Assembly (NCBI RefSeq): GCF_003311645.1
Contig: NZ_QEST01000243.1
Location: forward strand, 39,682-103,681
Length of the DNA: 64,000 bases
Direction of reading: 5' to 3'
Source: Streptomyces sp. PT12
GTDB lineage: Bacteria > Actinomycetota > Actinomycetes > Streptomycetales > Streptomycetaceae
In this document: in pieces, positions 50,256-59,931 of the stretch
How positions within the stretch are numbered: the stretch's first letter is position 1
How the letters are laid out: each line of letters begins with the position of its first letter
Translations under genes and position numbers: made by a program
Notes under the pieces: generated by a model
Database searches by the model: none
What the model was told of the DNA's origin: nothing
What the model saw: only the letters and a program-made list of their open reading frames with translations

Positions 50256-50850
50256 GGCGGCGTCACGCGGGGGCGCGCGTCCGGCGTGCGGACGCCGGTT
50301 GACAGGGCGGACCGGCCGATCGCATGCTGAGCGCGCAGGCCACAAGCGCCAGCGCGCGACCGCCCGCATCTGAAGGGCGACCGGTGTCCCCGGCGCCCAC
50401 CGAACAACCCCGTGGAGCACCATGTCCGCCGAGGCCCCGGCCCCGCCGTGCCGCGCGATGCGCGGCGGCGGAGCACGCGTGGGCCGCGCGGCACGGGCCC
50501 TGGACCGGGCGCGCGTGGCCGCGCCCCGTCGTTGCGGCGCCCCGCGTCCGCTGCGCGTGGTGCTCTGCGTCCAGCCGCACTCGGTGACCGGCTCACGATG
50601 TCCTGCGTGAGCGCCCGCCGCTGAGGCGTGGCTGCCCGGGCCGTCACGGCCCGTCGGCACAGCCCCGCCCATGAGGCCAGGGCGCTCGCGTTCCTCTGCG
50701 GGAACGGCCCACCGCCCGTCGGCGTGCGTCGTCCACTCCCTCGTCGCCCCGCCAGGCCGCGCGCCTGGCGGCGCCGAGCGGTTCCCCTCCCCGTGCCGCG
50801 CCGCGCCCGCGCCGCGCCGTGGTGATCCGATCGACCGCAAGGACATCCCC
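50256..50850. other. Long intergenic region without a supported gene
   Basis: About 600 bp between the pca operon and the peptide-type importer. Small frames on both strands lack recognisable domains and show arginine-rich frameshadow composition. TTGACA at 50299-50304 could be a -35, but no good -10 follows at 17-18 bp. An AAGGA ribosome site at 50838-50842 belongs to the next gene. The leader of the importer operon is likely here. Confidence 0.5.
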
Positions 50851-52407
50851 ATGGACAGACACGCCCCGCGGCGGCCCATGGCCGCCGCCCTCATCGCCCT
50901 CGTCGTGCTCGCGGCGGGCGCGGCCTGCGGCTCGCCCTCAGGGGAGCAGGACGCCGCGGCCGGATCGGGCGACGGCACCCTGGTGTTCGCCCGCACCAGC
51001 CGCGGCGTCACGGACCTCAACCCGACGGCGGACGAGCTCGCCACGAACAACGCCTACACGCTCGACAAGATCTTCGAACCCCTGGTGGAGCTGCGCGAGG
51101 ACGGAAGCGTCGAGCCGCTCCTCGCCGCGTCATACGAGGTCGCCGACGACGGCCTGAGCTGGACGTTCACCCTGCGGGACGACGTCACGTTCGCGGACGG
51201 CTCGGCCCTGGACGCCGAGGACGTCGTCTTCACCCTGAACCGGCACCTCGACGTCGGCGGCGCGCTGCCGCTGTCCGCGCCGATCACCGACGTGACCGCG
51301 GCCGACGACCTCACCGTGGTCGTCGCGCTGTCCGAGCCGTACGCGCCGCTGCTGGCCGACCTGGCGACCTTCGCCAATGGGATCCTGCCCGCCGACCTCG
51401 GCGGGCGCACCGAGGAGGAGTTCTTCGACGACCCGGTGGGCACGGGCCCGTTCACCGTGGACTCCTGGGACAGGACCACGGGCGAGATCACCCTCGCCGC
51501 CAACGACGCCTACTGGCAGGGCCAGCCGTCGGTCGACGAGGTCGTCTTCACGGTCGTCGACGACGACAACCAGCTCCTCCAGCAGCTCCAGGCCGGGCAG
51601 GTCGACGTGATCGACGCGGTGCCCGCCGCCAACGTGGCCGAGCTCGAGGCCAACCCCGACGTCCGGGTGAACTCTTCCGACTCCTGGCAGCAGGGCCTGC
51701 TCGCGTTCAACACCGTGGACGGCGCGTTCGCCGATGTGCGCCTGCGCCGCGCCGTCGCCTCGGCGCTCGACCGGGAGGCGATCGCGGCGGCGACGACCTA
51801 CGACACGGCGACCCCCGCGACGACGTTCCTGCCGCCGAGCATCCAGTTCTCCGCCCAGGACACCGACGTGCTGGGCCACGACCTTGAGGCGGCGCGCGAC
51901 GAGCTGGCGCGGTCAGGACACCCCGACGGGCTCGCGACCACGCTCATCGTGGAGAACTCCTCCGCCAGCCAGACACAGCAGGCCCAGGCCATCCAGGCCG
52001 CGCTCGCGGAGATCGGCGTCACGGTGGAGATCGAGACGCTCGACTCGACCACGTTCTGGGCCCGCTTCGGCGAACGCGACTACGACCTGGCCGTCACCTG
52101 GGCGATCAGCGACACCGGCGACCCCAGCAACCTCGTGCGCTGGCAGCTCCTGCCTGACGTGGCCGACTCCTACCACACGGGCTACCGCAACGACGAGGTG
52201 ATCGACCTCGCGGCCCAGGGCGTCGCGGCCACGGACGACGCCACGCGGGCCGAGGTCTACGCCCGCATCCAGCAGATCGCCGCCGACGAGGTCCCGACGG
52301 TGCCGCTGACCTACATCCCGACGATCACCGCGACGGGCGCGGGCGTCGAAGGGCTGGTCGTCCTGCCCAACGGCACCACCCGCCTGCACGAGGTGACCGG
52401 CTCATGA
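50851..52407 (+). CDS. ABC importer substrate-binding lipoprotein (SBP family 5, Dpp/Opp-like)
   Basis: 518 residues. Signal: MDRHAPRRPMAAALIALVVL, lipobox AAGAAC. The mature part has family 5 features: DLNPTADELATNNAYTLDKI at the N-terminus, LEPL-like EPLVELREDGSVEPLLA, SWTFTLRDDVTFADGS and GTGPFTVDSWDRTTGE. It captures di- or oligopeptides, nickel chelates or similar. The ATG at 50851 fits AAGGA upstream. Operon of nine genes, each overlapping or near the next. Confidence 0.93.
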   Translation: MDRHAPRRPMAAALIALVVLAAGAACGSPSGEQDAAAGSGDGTLVFARTSRGVTDLNPTADELATNNAYTLDKIFEPLVELREDGSVEPLLAASYEVADDGLSWTFTLRDDVTFADGSALDAEDVVFTLNRHLDVGGALPLSAPITDVTAADDLTVVVALSEPYAPLLADLATFANGILPADLGGRTEEEFFDDPVGTGPFTVDSWDRTTGEITLAANDAYWQGQPSVDEVVFTVVDDDNQLLQQLQAGQVDVIDAVPAANVAELEANPDVRVNSSDSWQQGLLAFNTVDGAFADVRLRRAVASALDREAIAAATTYDTATPATTFLPPSIQFSAQDTDVLGHDLEAARDELARSGHPDGLATTLIVENSSASQTQQAQAIQAALAEIGVTVEIETLDSTTFWARFGERDYDLAVTWAISDTGDPSNLVRWQLLPDVADSYHTGYRNDEVIDLAAQGVAATDDATRAEVYARIQQIAADEVPTVPLTYIPTITATGAGVEGLVVLPNGTTRLHEVTGS

Positions 52408-53357
52408 GAGCGGCCGCCACGCCGCTCGCGCGCCGGGTGGCCCACGCCCTCCTGCGGGCGGGCGGCGTCGCGGTCGGCGTCGTCGTCATCGCGTTCCTCC
52501 TTGTGCGCCTCATCCCCGGGGACGCGGCCACCGCCCTGCTCGGCGGCCGCGCCACCCCCGAGGCCGCCGCGGACCTGCGCGAGCGGCTCGGTCTCGACGA
52601 GCCGCTGCCGGTCCAGTTCTGGGAGTTCATGACGCGCCTTGTGACCGAGGGCGACACCGGCGCCTCGCTGGTGAACGACGTGCCGACGCGCGAGCTGATC
52701 CTCGCGCGCGTCGAACCGACGCTCTGGCTGGTCGCGTTCGCCACGGTGTTCGCCGTCGTCCTGGCCGTGCCGCTCGCGCTGTGGGCGGCCACGCACCGCG
52801 ACGGCGTCGCCGACCACGCGGTGCGGATCCTCACCACCGCGGGGATCGCGATGCCCGCCTTCTGGACCGGGCTGCTGCTGATCCTGCTGTTCTCGGTGCG
52901 GCTCGGATGGTTCCCCGTCGGCGGCGTCAGGGACGGCTACCCGGTCAGCGTCGTGCTGCCCGCGCTCACCGCGGCGTTCGCCATCGTGCCCGTCCTGGTA
53001 CGCAGCCTGCGCGTCCAGCTCGTCGAGGTGCTGCGAGCCGACTTCGTCGCCACCCTCCGCGCGGCCGGTCTCCCCGAGCGGCGGATCCTGGCCCGCCACG
53101 TGCTGCGCAACGCCGCGCTCCCCGCCCTCGTGCTGGTCGGCACGAACATCTCCTACCTGCTCGGCGGCGCGCTGATCGTGGAGAAGGTGTTCGCCCTGCC
53201 CGGGCTCGGCGACCTGATGTTCGACGCGATCGGCAGCCGCGACCTGCCGGTCATCCAGGGCGTGGTCATCTACACGGCGCTCGCCGTCGTCCTGGTCACG
53301 CTGGTGACCGACCACCTCGCCGCGCTCCTCGACCCCCGGCTGAGGAGGGCCGCGTGA
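52404..53357 (+). CDS. ABC importer permease (DppB-like)
   Basis: 317 residues with about six membrane helices. The N-terminal LIPGDAATALLGGRATPEAA region is the typical DppB/OppB extracytoplasmic motif with the 'RLGLDEPL' that follows. EAA loop near RADFVATLRAAGLPERRILA. ATG overlaps the binding-protein stop. Membrane partner of the DppC-like permease. Confidence 0.93.
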   Translation: MRAAATPLARRVAHALLRAGGVAVGVVVIAFLLVRLIPGDAATALLGGRATPEAAADLRERLGLDEPLPVQFWEFMTRLVTEGDTGASLVNDVPTRELILARVEPTLWLVAFATVFAVVLAVPLALWAATHRDGVADHAVRILTTAGIAMPAFWTGLLLILLFSVRLGWFPVGGVRDGYPVSVVLPALTAAFAIVPVLVRSLRVQLVEVLRADFVATLRAAGLPERRILARHVLRNAALPALVLVGTNISYLLGGALIVEKVFALPGLGDLMFDAIGSRDLPVIQGVVIYTALAVVLVTLVTDHLAALLDPRLRRAA

Positions 53358-54229
53358 CCGCCGCCCCCGCGGCGTCCGCCGCACCCGAGGCGACCGCGCT
53401 CGCCGCGCCCGTGCCCCGGCTGCGGCGCGCGCTGGCCCATCGCTCGCTCGTCGCGGGCCTCGTCATCGTCGGCGCCGTCGTCCTCGCGGCGCTGTGCGCG
53501 CCGCTGATCGCGCCGCACGACCCGGCAGCCCAGGACCTGCGGGCGGCGCTGCTGCCACCGTCGGGGGAGCACCTGCTCGGCACCGACCACCTCGGCCGCG
53601 ACGTGTTCTCCCGGCTGGTGTACGCGGCCCGCACCGACCTGCGGATCGGCGCGGTCACGGTCGTCATCCCCTTCCTGGTCGGCACGCTCGTCGGCAGCGT
53701 CGCGGGCTATGCGGGCGGTCGGCTCGACCGGGGCATGTCCTACCTCGTCGACACGGTGCTGGCGTTCCCCTTCTACGTCCTGATCCTGGCGATCGTCGCC
53801 GTGGTGGGCACGGGGGAGCGCGGCATCTATGTGGCCTACGCCCTGGTGGGCTGGGTGGCCTACGCGCGCGTGACGCGTTCGGCGACCTCCGTGGCCGCGG
53901 CCCAGCCGTGGGTCCACGCGGCGCGGGAGAGCGGCCTCTCGCACCGCAGGGTGCTGCTGCGGCACGTGCTGCCGAACACCCTGCCGCAGGCGGTGGTGTT
54001 CCTGTTCACCGACGTGGTGTTCGTGATCGCCGCCGTCGTCACGCTGTCCTACCTGGGGCTCGGCATCCAGCCGCCCACCGCCGACTGGGGCTCGATGATC
54101 GCCGACGGCCGGGCGTTTTTGACCACCAAGTGGTGGCTGGCCACGGCGCCGGGGCTGGCCGTCGTCGTGACCGGGGTGGGCCTGTCGCTCGTGGCGGACG
54201 GGCTGACGGACCTGTGGGGGGAACGGTGA
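53354..54229 (+). CDS. ABC importer permease (DppC-like)
   Basis: 291 residues, GTG start overlapping the previous stop. DppC/OppC features: HDPAAQDLRAALLPPSGEHL, then LGTDHLGRDVFSRLVYAART, and the EAA loop at VHAARESGLSHRRVLLRHVL. About six membrane helices. The first 20 residues are Ala/Pro/Thr-rich. Confidence 0.94.
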   Translation: MTAAPAASAAPEATALAAPVPRLRRALAHRSLVAGLVIVGAVVLAALCAPLIAPHDPAAQDLRAALLPPSGEHLLGTDHLGRDVFSRLVYAARTDLRIGAVTVVIPFLVGTLVGSVAGYAGGRLDRGMSYLVDTVLAFPFYVLILAIVAVVGTGERGIYVAYALVGWVAYARVTRSATSVAAAQPWVHAARESGLSHRRVLLRHVLPNTLPQAVVFLFTDVVFVIAAVVTLSYLGLGIQPPTADWGSMIADGRAFLTTKWWLATAPGLAVVVTGVGLSLVADGLTDLWGER

Positions 54230-55059
54230 CCACGGTGGCGAGTACGGCGGCGGGCACGGCGGAGCGCAGCGGGCTGCGCGTCGAGGGGCTGCGGGTCACG
54301 GTGCGCGCGGGGGCGGCGGAGCGGACCGTCGTCGACGACGTGTCGTTCGCCGTCGAGGCCGGTGGCGCGCTCGGCATCGTCGGGGAGTCGGGGTCGGGCA
54401 AGAGCATGACGCTGCGCGCCGTGCTCGGCCTGCTGCCCGCCCGCGCCCGGGTGGAGGCCGGGCGGGCGACGGCGTTCGGCACGACGCGCGCCCTCGGCCC
54501 GCGCGGCCTGAGGGACGCGGGGCCGGGGCGCGTCGGCATGGTGTTCCAGGACCCCCTGAGCGCCCTCGACCCACTGGCCAGGGTCGGCGCTCAGGTGCGG
54601 GAGGTGTGTCGGGTGGTCGGCGGCGAAGGGCGGCGGTCCGCCCGCGACCGGAGCGTCGCGCTGCTGACCCAGGTGGGGCTGCCCGACCCGGCCGCCCTCG
54701 CCCGCAGATACCCGCACGAGCTGTCGGGCGGTCAGCGCCAGCGGGTCGTGATCGCCCTCGCGCTCGCCGCCCGGCCCCGGATCCTGCTGTGCGACGAGCC
54801 CACCACGGCGCTCGACGTCACGGTGCAGGCCACCATCCTGCGGCTGCTCGCCGACCTGCGCCGCGACCTCGGGCTGACGGTCGTGTTCGTCAGCCACGAC
54901 CTGCCCGTCGTCACCTCGGTCTGCGACTCCGTCACAGTGCTGCGCCACGGGCGGGTCACCGAGGCGGGCCCGGTCGCCGAGGTCCTGACCGCACCGCGGC
55001 ACCCCTACACACGCGAGCTGATCGACGCGGCGCGCGCCCTCGAACTGGAGACGCCATGA
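54226..55059 (+). CDS. ABC importer ATPase (DppD-like)
   Basis: 277 residues. Walker A VGESGSGKSMT, Q-loop VFQDPLSALDPL, signature LSGGQRQRVVIALAL, Walker B ILLCDEPTTALD, H-loop VSHDLPVV. The C-terminal cysteine iron-sulfur region of long DppD proteins is only partly there. Works with the DppF-like ATPase directly downstream. Confidence 0.93.
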   Translation: MTTVASTAAGTAERSGLRVEGLRVTVRAGAAERTVVDDVSFAVEAGGALGIVGESGSGKSMTLRAVLGLLPARARVEAGRATAFGTTRALGPRGLRDAGPGRVGMVFQDPLSALDPLARVGAQVREVCRVVGGEGRRSARDRSVALLTQVGLPDPAALARRYPHELSGGQRQRVVIALALAARPRILLCDEPTTALDVTVQATILRLLADLRRDLGLTVVFVSHDLPVVTSVCDSVTVLRHGRVTEAGPVAEVLTAPRHPYTRELIDAARALELETP

Positions 55060-55925
55060 AGGCGAAACCCGCGGACCCGGCAGCGGCCCGGACCACGGAC
55101 CCGACCACGGACCCGACCGCGGACCCGACCGCGGACCCGACCACCGGCCTGTCCGCGGACCTGCGCGTGGACGGCGTCACCGTGTCCTACGGGTCCACGC
55201 CCGTGCTGCACGGCGTCGACCTCGACGTGCCGGGCGGGACCATCACCGGCGTCGTCGGCGAGTCGGGGTCGGGCAAGACCACCCTCGCCCGCTGCCTCAC
55301 CGGCCAGGTCACGCCCACCCGCGGCACCGTGACGCTCGGCGGGCAGCGGCTGACCCGCCACCGCACCGTGGCGCAGCGCCGGGCGTTGCAGATGATCTAC
55401 CAGGACCCCTTCGCCTCGCTCAACCCCCGGCTCACCGTCGGGCAGACGCTGACCGAGCTGCTGGCCGTGCATCGGCTCGTGCCGCGCGCCGCCCGCGCCG
55501 AGCGCGCCGCGGAGCTGCTCGACCTCGTCGGCCTGCCGCCCGAGGCGCTGCGGGCCAGGCCGCGGCAGTTCTCGGGCGGTCAGCGCCAGCGCATCGCGAT
55601 CGCGCGCGCCCTCGCCGTCGAGCCGCGCGTCCTGGTCGCGGACGAGCCGACCTCCGCGCTCGACGTGGCCGTGCGCGCGACGATCCTCGACCTCTTCGCC
55701 CGGCTGCGCGACGGGCTCGGCGTGACGATCCTGCTCATCTCCCACGACCTCTCCGTGGTGGCGCACCTGTGCGACACGGTCACGGTGCTGCGCGACGGGC
55801 GCGTCGTCGAGCACGGCGGCGCGCGGGACGTACTGCGCCACCCCGCGCACGACTACACGCGCTCCCTGATCGCCGCCGTGCCGCGCCTGCCGCGCCCGGC
55901 CGAGCCGCGGGAGGCGACGGCATGA
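55056..55925 (+). CDS. ABC importer ATPase (DppF-like)
   Basis: 289 residues. Walker A VGESGSGKTTLARC, Q-loop MIYQDPFASLNPRL (typical of DppF), signature FSGGQRQRIAIARAL, Walker B VLVADEPTSALD, H-loop ISHDLSVVAHL. The first 35 residues include four units of Asp-Pro-Thr from a 12-bp tandem repeat and are outside the ATPase domain. Confidence 0.94.
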   Translation: MKAKPADPAAARTTDPTTDPTADPTADPTTGLSADLRVDGVTVSYGSTPVLHGVDLDVPGGTITGVVGESGSGKTTLARCLTGQVTPTRGTVTLGGQRLTRHRTVAQRRALQMIYQDPFASLNPRLTVGQTLTELLAVHRLVPRAARAERAAELLDLVGLPPEALRARPRQFSGGQRQRIAIARALAVEPRVLVADEPTSALDVAVRATILDLFARLRDGLGVTILLISHDLSVVAHLCDTVTVLRDGRVVEHGGARDVLRHPAHDYTRSLIAAVPRLPRPAEPREATA

Positions 55926-56662
55926 CCCGCGTTCTCCTGCTCGCCCCGGTCGGCACGGACATGCACCTGCCCGCCGAGGAACGCTCCGCGCGCCGCGCCG
56001 TGCGCCAGGACACCCACGTCGAGGTCAGGCACCTGCCAGGGCTGCCCGAGACCGTGTATGTCCCGCCCGAGGAGCTGTTTGTGCCCGTCCTCGTCCGCGC
56101 GGTCGTCGCGGCCGAACGCGCGGGCTACGACGCGGTCGGCATCTCCTGCTGCTCCGACCCCGGCCTGGCCGAGGCCCGCGCCGCCGTGTCGATCCCCGTG
56201 ACCGCACCGTTCGAGGCCGCCCGCGCCCTGCTCCCCGCGCTCGCCCCGCTGTGCGTCCTGTATGTGGACGTGCCGCCTGGGGACGGCGAGAGCGAGCGGC
56301 ACGGCACCGACTGGGTGCCCGAACTCGCCGCCAGGTACGGCATGGCCGACCTCATGACCGCGCCGCAGCCCGTGCCCGTGGCCAGGCCCGCCGTGGAACG
56401 TGCCGACGCCACGCACACCGCGCGCGACGTCGGCGACGCGCTGATCGCGGCCCAGCGCCTCGGCCTCGAACGGTCGGGGCCCGCCGCCGTCCGGCGCGCC
56501 GAGGCCGCGGGGGCGCGCAGCATCCTGCCCGCCTGCACCTACTGGACCGGCACCACGGACGCCCTCACCGGACTGACCCCGTTGCCGGTGCTCGACCCGG
56601 TGGAGCTGCTGGCGCGGCACACCGAGTCGCTGGCGCTGGCCCGCCGCGCACCCGCGGGGTGA
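55922..56662 (+). CDS. Aspartate/glutamate/hydantoin racemase-family protein
   Basis: 246 residues. The two family cysteines are in VGISCCSDPGLAEAR and SILPACTYWTG, acting as acid and base on the alpha-carbon. A third stretch, VTAPFEAA, is the usual loop before domain 2. With HyuA/HyuB in the same operon, racemisation of a hydantoin or of an amino acid derivative is likely. Its start overlaps the DppF-like stop. Confidence 0.8.
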   Translation: MTRVLLLAPVGTDMHLPAEERSARRAVRQDTHVEVRHLPGLPETVYVPPEELFVPVLVRAVVAAERAGYDAVGISCCSDPGLAEARAAVSIPVTAPFEAARALLPALAPLCVLYVDVPPGDGESERHGTDWVPELAARYGMADLMTAPQPVPVARPAVERADATHTARDVGDALIAAQRLGLERSGPAAVRRAEAAGARSILPACTYWTGTTDALTGLTPLPVLDPVELLARHTESLALARRAPAG

Positions 56663-56714
56663 CCCCGCGCCGCCCGGCCCGGGCCACCGCCCACTCGACC
56701 CAAGGAGCACCGCC

Positions 56715-57776
56715 ATGAGCGAGACCCCCTTCCCACCCGACCGCTACGCCCGGCTGACCGACGATCTCGGACGGCTCGCGGGCGGCGCGGGGCCATCCGT
56801 GCTTCTTCAGGCGGAGGCCGTGGTCGCCCTCGAGGCGCTGGCCCACGGCATCGGCCGGTCGGAACGCCCCGTGCTCAGCATCGAGTCGAGCCGTTACGGG
56901 CGGCTGACGAGCGCGTGGCTGCGGGCCGCGGGGGCGCCGGTCACCGTGCTCGACCTCCCCGACGGCGAGCCCGCCGACCCCGACCGCGTCGACGCGCTGC
57001 TGCGCGCGGCGCCCGCGACCGCCGCGGTGCTGCTCACCCAGGCCGAGGTGCTCACCGGCGTCGCCCACCCCGTCGACGACATCGCGGCGGTCGCGCACCG
57101 CCACGGCGCCGCCGTCGCGGTCGACGCCGTCGCCGCGGTCGGCGGCCTGGCCGCGCCCCGCGGCGCCGACGCCGTCGTCATCGGGCCGCAGAAGGCGCTC
57201 GGCGGACCCGCGGGGCTGTCCGTCGCCACCCTGTCCGACCGCGGCTGGGCGCTGCTCGACCGGCAGGACGACACCTACGCGTCCACGCTCAACCTCCCCT
57301 ATCTGCGGCGCGCCGCGGCGGAGAGCGCCGCCGCGGGCGCGCTGCCCGGCACCCCTTCGGTGCCGGAGCTTGCGGCGGCCGAACGGGCCGTCGCCGCCGT
57401 CGAGGCCGAGGGGATCGAGGCCAGGATCGCCCGCCACCACGCCACGCGCGCCGCGGTCAGGGCGGGGCTGCTCGCGGCCGGGCTGACCCCGTGGGTCGCC
57501 GACGAACGCCACGCCAGCCCGCTCGCCACCACCGTCGCCGTGCCATCCGGCGTGGCCGCGCGGGACCTGGCCTGGCGCGCCGCCGCGGCGGGCGGCCACT
57601 GGGTGGCAGGCGACACCACCCCGCGCGGCGCCTACCTGCGGGTCAGCCACTACGGCCGCCACGCCACCCTCGCCCGCGCCCTCGGCGAGCTGGTCGCCCT
57701 CACCCACGCCGCGGGCGCCGACACCGGCGCCGCGGCCCAAGCGGCGGCCGACGCCTGGCTCGCCGCCGCCCCCTGA
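56715..57776 (+). CDS. PLP-dependent class V aminotransferase-fold enzyme (PucG-like)
   Basis: 353 residues, an Ala-rich protein. Cofactor Asp in AVAVDAVAAVGGLAAP and lysine in VVIGPQKALGGPAGLSV, the pattern of alanine-glyoxylate and ureidoglycine-glyoxylate aminotransferases. It may transaminate the amino acid released from the imported compound to glyoxylate or pyruvate. An AAGGAG site lies 7 bp before the ATG. A 51-bp gap follows the racemase gene, probably within the same operon. Confidence 0.82.
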   Translation: MSETPFPPDRYARLTDDLGRLAGGAGPSVLLQAEAVVALEALAHGIGRSERPVLSIESSRYGRLTSAWLRAAGAPVTVLDLPDGEPADPDRVDALLRAAPATAAVLLTQAEVLTGVAHPVDDIAAVAHRHGAAVAVDAVAAVGGLAAPRGADAVVIGPQKALGGPAGLSVATLSDRGWALLDRQDDTYASTLNLPYLRRAAAESAAAGALPGTPSVPELAAAERAVAAVEAEGIEARIARHHATRAAVRAGLLAAGLTPWVADERHASPLATTVAVPSGVAARDLAWRAAAAGGHWVAGDTTPRGAYLRVSHYGRHATLARALGELVALTHAAGADTGAAAQAAADAWLAAAP

Positions 57777-57822
57777 CGGCGCGCCGCGCCGCACGAGCGA
57801 GCCGCATCACGGAAGGACCCCC

Positions 57823-59931
57823 ATGACCTATCGACTCGCCGCCGACGTCGGCGGCACCTTCACCGACATCGTGCGCCTCGACGAGGCCACCGGTGCCTGC
57901 CTGGCCACCAAGGTCCCCACCACGCCCGACGACATCGCCGTCGGCGTGGTGCGCGGCTTCGACGAGATCGTCGACGGCGACTACACGGGCGTCGCCGGGA
58001 TCGTGTACGGCACCACCGCGGGGCTGAACGCGCTCATCCAGCGCGGCGGCGCCAGGACCGCGCTCGTCACGACCCGCGGGTTCCGCGACGTGTACGAGAT
58101 CGGCCGCGGCAACCACCCCGACATGTACGACAACCAGTACCGCAAGCCGGTGCCGCTGCTCGGCCGTCGCGACGTGTTCGAGGTGGGCGAGCGCACCGAC
58201 CGGCACGGGGCGGTCGTCACCCCCCTCGACCCCGGCGAGCTACGCGACGTCGCCGCCCTGCTGGCCGCGGGCGGCTACGCGTCGGTGGCCGTCGCGTTCC
58301 TGCACTCCTATGTCAACCCCGCCAACGAACGCGCCGCGGCCGAGGCCCTGCGCGCGGCCCTGCCCGCCGCGGTGCCCGTGACCGCGTCAAGCGACATCGC
58401 CCCGGAGCTCGGCGAGTACGAACGCGTCAGCACGACCGTCTTGAACGCCTATATCGCCCCCGTCATCCGCGGCTATGTGACCCGCCTGCGCCAGCTGCTC
58501 ACCGAACGCGGCTTCGGCGGCGAGGTCTTCGTCATGCAGTCCAACGGCGGGGTGCTCACGGAGCGGGTCGCGGCCGCGCAGCCGGTCCGCGTCGTCATGT
58601 CGGGACCCGTGGGCGGCGTCATCGGCGCGGGCGCGATCGGCGCGGGGCTGGGGACCGGGCATGTGCTGGCCGTCGACATGGGCGGCACCAGCTTCGATGT
58701 GAGCCTGATCGTCGACGGCGCCCCGCAGATCGCCCTCGAGTCGCAGCTCGAAGGGTTCCCCGTGCTGGTCCCCTCGGTGCAGACGCTCAGCGTCGGGGCG
58801 GGCGGCGGCAGCGTCGCCTGGACCGAGGCGGGCAGCATGCGCGTCGGCCCTCGCAGCAGCGGCGCCAGGCCGGGGCCGGTCTGCTACCGGCTGGGCGGCC
58901 GCGAACCCACCACCACCGACGCCAACGTGGTGCTCGGCCGGATCGCGCCCGAGCACTTCCTCGGCGGGCGCATGGCGATCTCCCCCGACCTGGCCGCCGC
59001 GGCCCTCACCGACTACGGCGCGCCGCTCGGGCTGACCGCGACCGAGGCGGCCGAGGGCATCCTGACCATCACCAACAGCGCGATGGCCGACGCCATCCGG
59101 CAGATCACGCTGCGCCGCGGCCTTGACGCCCGCGACTTCACGCTGCTCGCCTACGGAGGCGCGGGCCCGCTGCACGCCGTGGCGCTCGCGGCCGAGCTCG
59201 AGATCGACCGCGTGGTCGTGCCGCCGCGCCCCGGGGCGTTCTCGGCGTGGGGCATGCTGCACGCCCCGCTCCGGCACGACGGGGCCGCCTCGCTGCTCCG
59301 CCCGCTTGACGCCGTCACCCCCGCCGACCTGGACGACGCGTTCGCCGCGGTGCGCGCCGACCTCGACCCCGACCTCGTCGCCACGATCGAGGCCGCGGGG
59401 CCCGTGGTGGAACAGCGCTCGCTCGACCTGCGCTACCGCGGCCAGAAGTACAGCGTGAACCTCGCCATCGACGGGCTCGGCCCGGTCCGCGCCATCCGCG
59501 CGGCGTTCGACGAGCGCTACCGCGTGCTGTTCGGCTTCGCGTCGCCCGACACGCCCGTCGAGGTCGTCAACGCCAGGCTCGCGCTGGTCGCCAAGCGGTC
59601 GGCCGCCGAGCCCTCCGCCGCCCAGTCGCCCGCCGCCCAGCCGCCCGCCGCCCAGCCGCCCGCCGCCGCCGAGCTGCCCGCGCCCGCCGGGCCGCCGCAC
59701 GTCATCGAGGGCGTGTACGACGGCAGGCGCCACGAGATCGCCGTCGTCGCCCGCGCCGACCTCACCACGGGCGACACCGTCCCGGGGCCCGCAGTGCTGG
59801 CCGAGCTCACCGCCACCACCGTCGTGCCGCCCGGCTGGCGAGCCGTCGTGGACGCCGACGGCTCCCTCGACATCACCCGCGCCCCCGCGGACCCCGCCGA
59901 CCCCGCTCACCCGGACAGGAACCGCACATGA
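57823..59931 (+). CDS. HyuA / oxoprolinase N-terminal-type subunit (copy 2)
   Basis: 702 residues. Motifs: LAADVGGTFTDIVRL, VYGTTAGLNALIQRGG, VMSGPVGGVIGAGAI and AVDMGGTSFDVSLIVDG. The sequence (GNHPDMYDNQY, with a KPVPLLGRRDVFEV follow-up) is nearer to hydantoin-utilisation HyuA than to copy 1. A run of Pro/Ala/Gln units at 59615-59660 is a repeat expansion between two C-terminal beta parts. Start has a GGAAGGA site. Pairs with HyuB through a 4-bp overlap. Confidence 0.9.
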   Translation: MTYRLAADVGGTFTDIVRLDEATGACLATKVPTTPDDIAVGVVRGFDEIVDGDYTGVAGIVYGTTAGLNALIQRGGARTALVTTRGFRDVYEIGRGNHPDMYDNQYRKPVPLLGRRDVFEVGERTDRHGAVVTPLDPGELRDVAALLAAGGYASVAVAFLHSYVNPANERAAAEALRAALPAAVPVTASSDIAPELGEYERVSTTVLNAYIAPVIRGYVTRLRQLLTERGFGGEVFVMQSNGGVLTERVAAAQPVRVVMSGPVGGVIGAGAIGAGLGTGHVLAVDMGGTSFDVSLIVDGAPQIALESQLEGFPVLVPSVQTLSVGAGGGSVAWTEAGSMRVGPRSSGARPGPVCYRLGGREPTTTDANVVLGRIAPEHFLGGRMAISPDLAAAALTDYGAPLGLTATEAAEGILTITNSAMADAIRQITLRRGLDARDFTLLAYGGAGPLHAVALAAELEIDRVVVPPRPGAFSAWGMLHAPLRHDGAASLLRPLDAVTPADLDDAFAAVRADLDPDLVATIEAAGPVVEQRSLDLRYRGQKYSVNLAIDGLGPVRAIRAAFDERYRVLFGFASPDTPVEVVNARLALVAKRSAAEPSAAQSPAAQPPAAQPPAAAELPAPAGPPHVIEGVYDGRRHEIAVVARADLTTGDTVPGPAVLAELTATTVVPPGWRAVVDADGSLDITRAPADPADPAHPDRNRT

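Noticed and set aside
50422-50610. Small gene of about 62 residues between pcaL and the importer
   Set aside because: No ribosome site, no recognisable domain, and Arg/Ala composition typical of random high-GC frames.
46887-51050. A 1387-residue open frame on the minus strand across pcaG, pcaB and pcaL
   Set aside because: It is the antisense shadow of high-GC genes; composition is Ala/Arg/Gly-rich with no domain, and the plus-strand genes are unmistakable.
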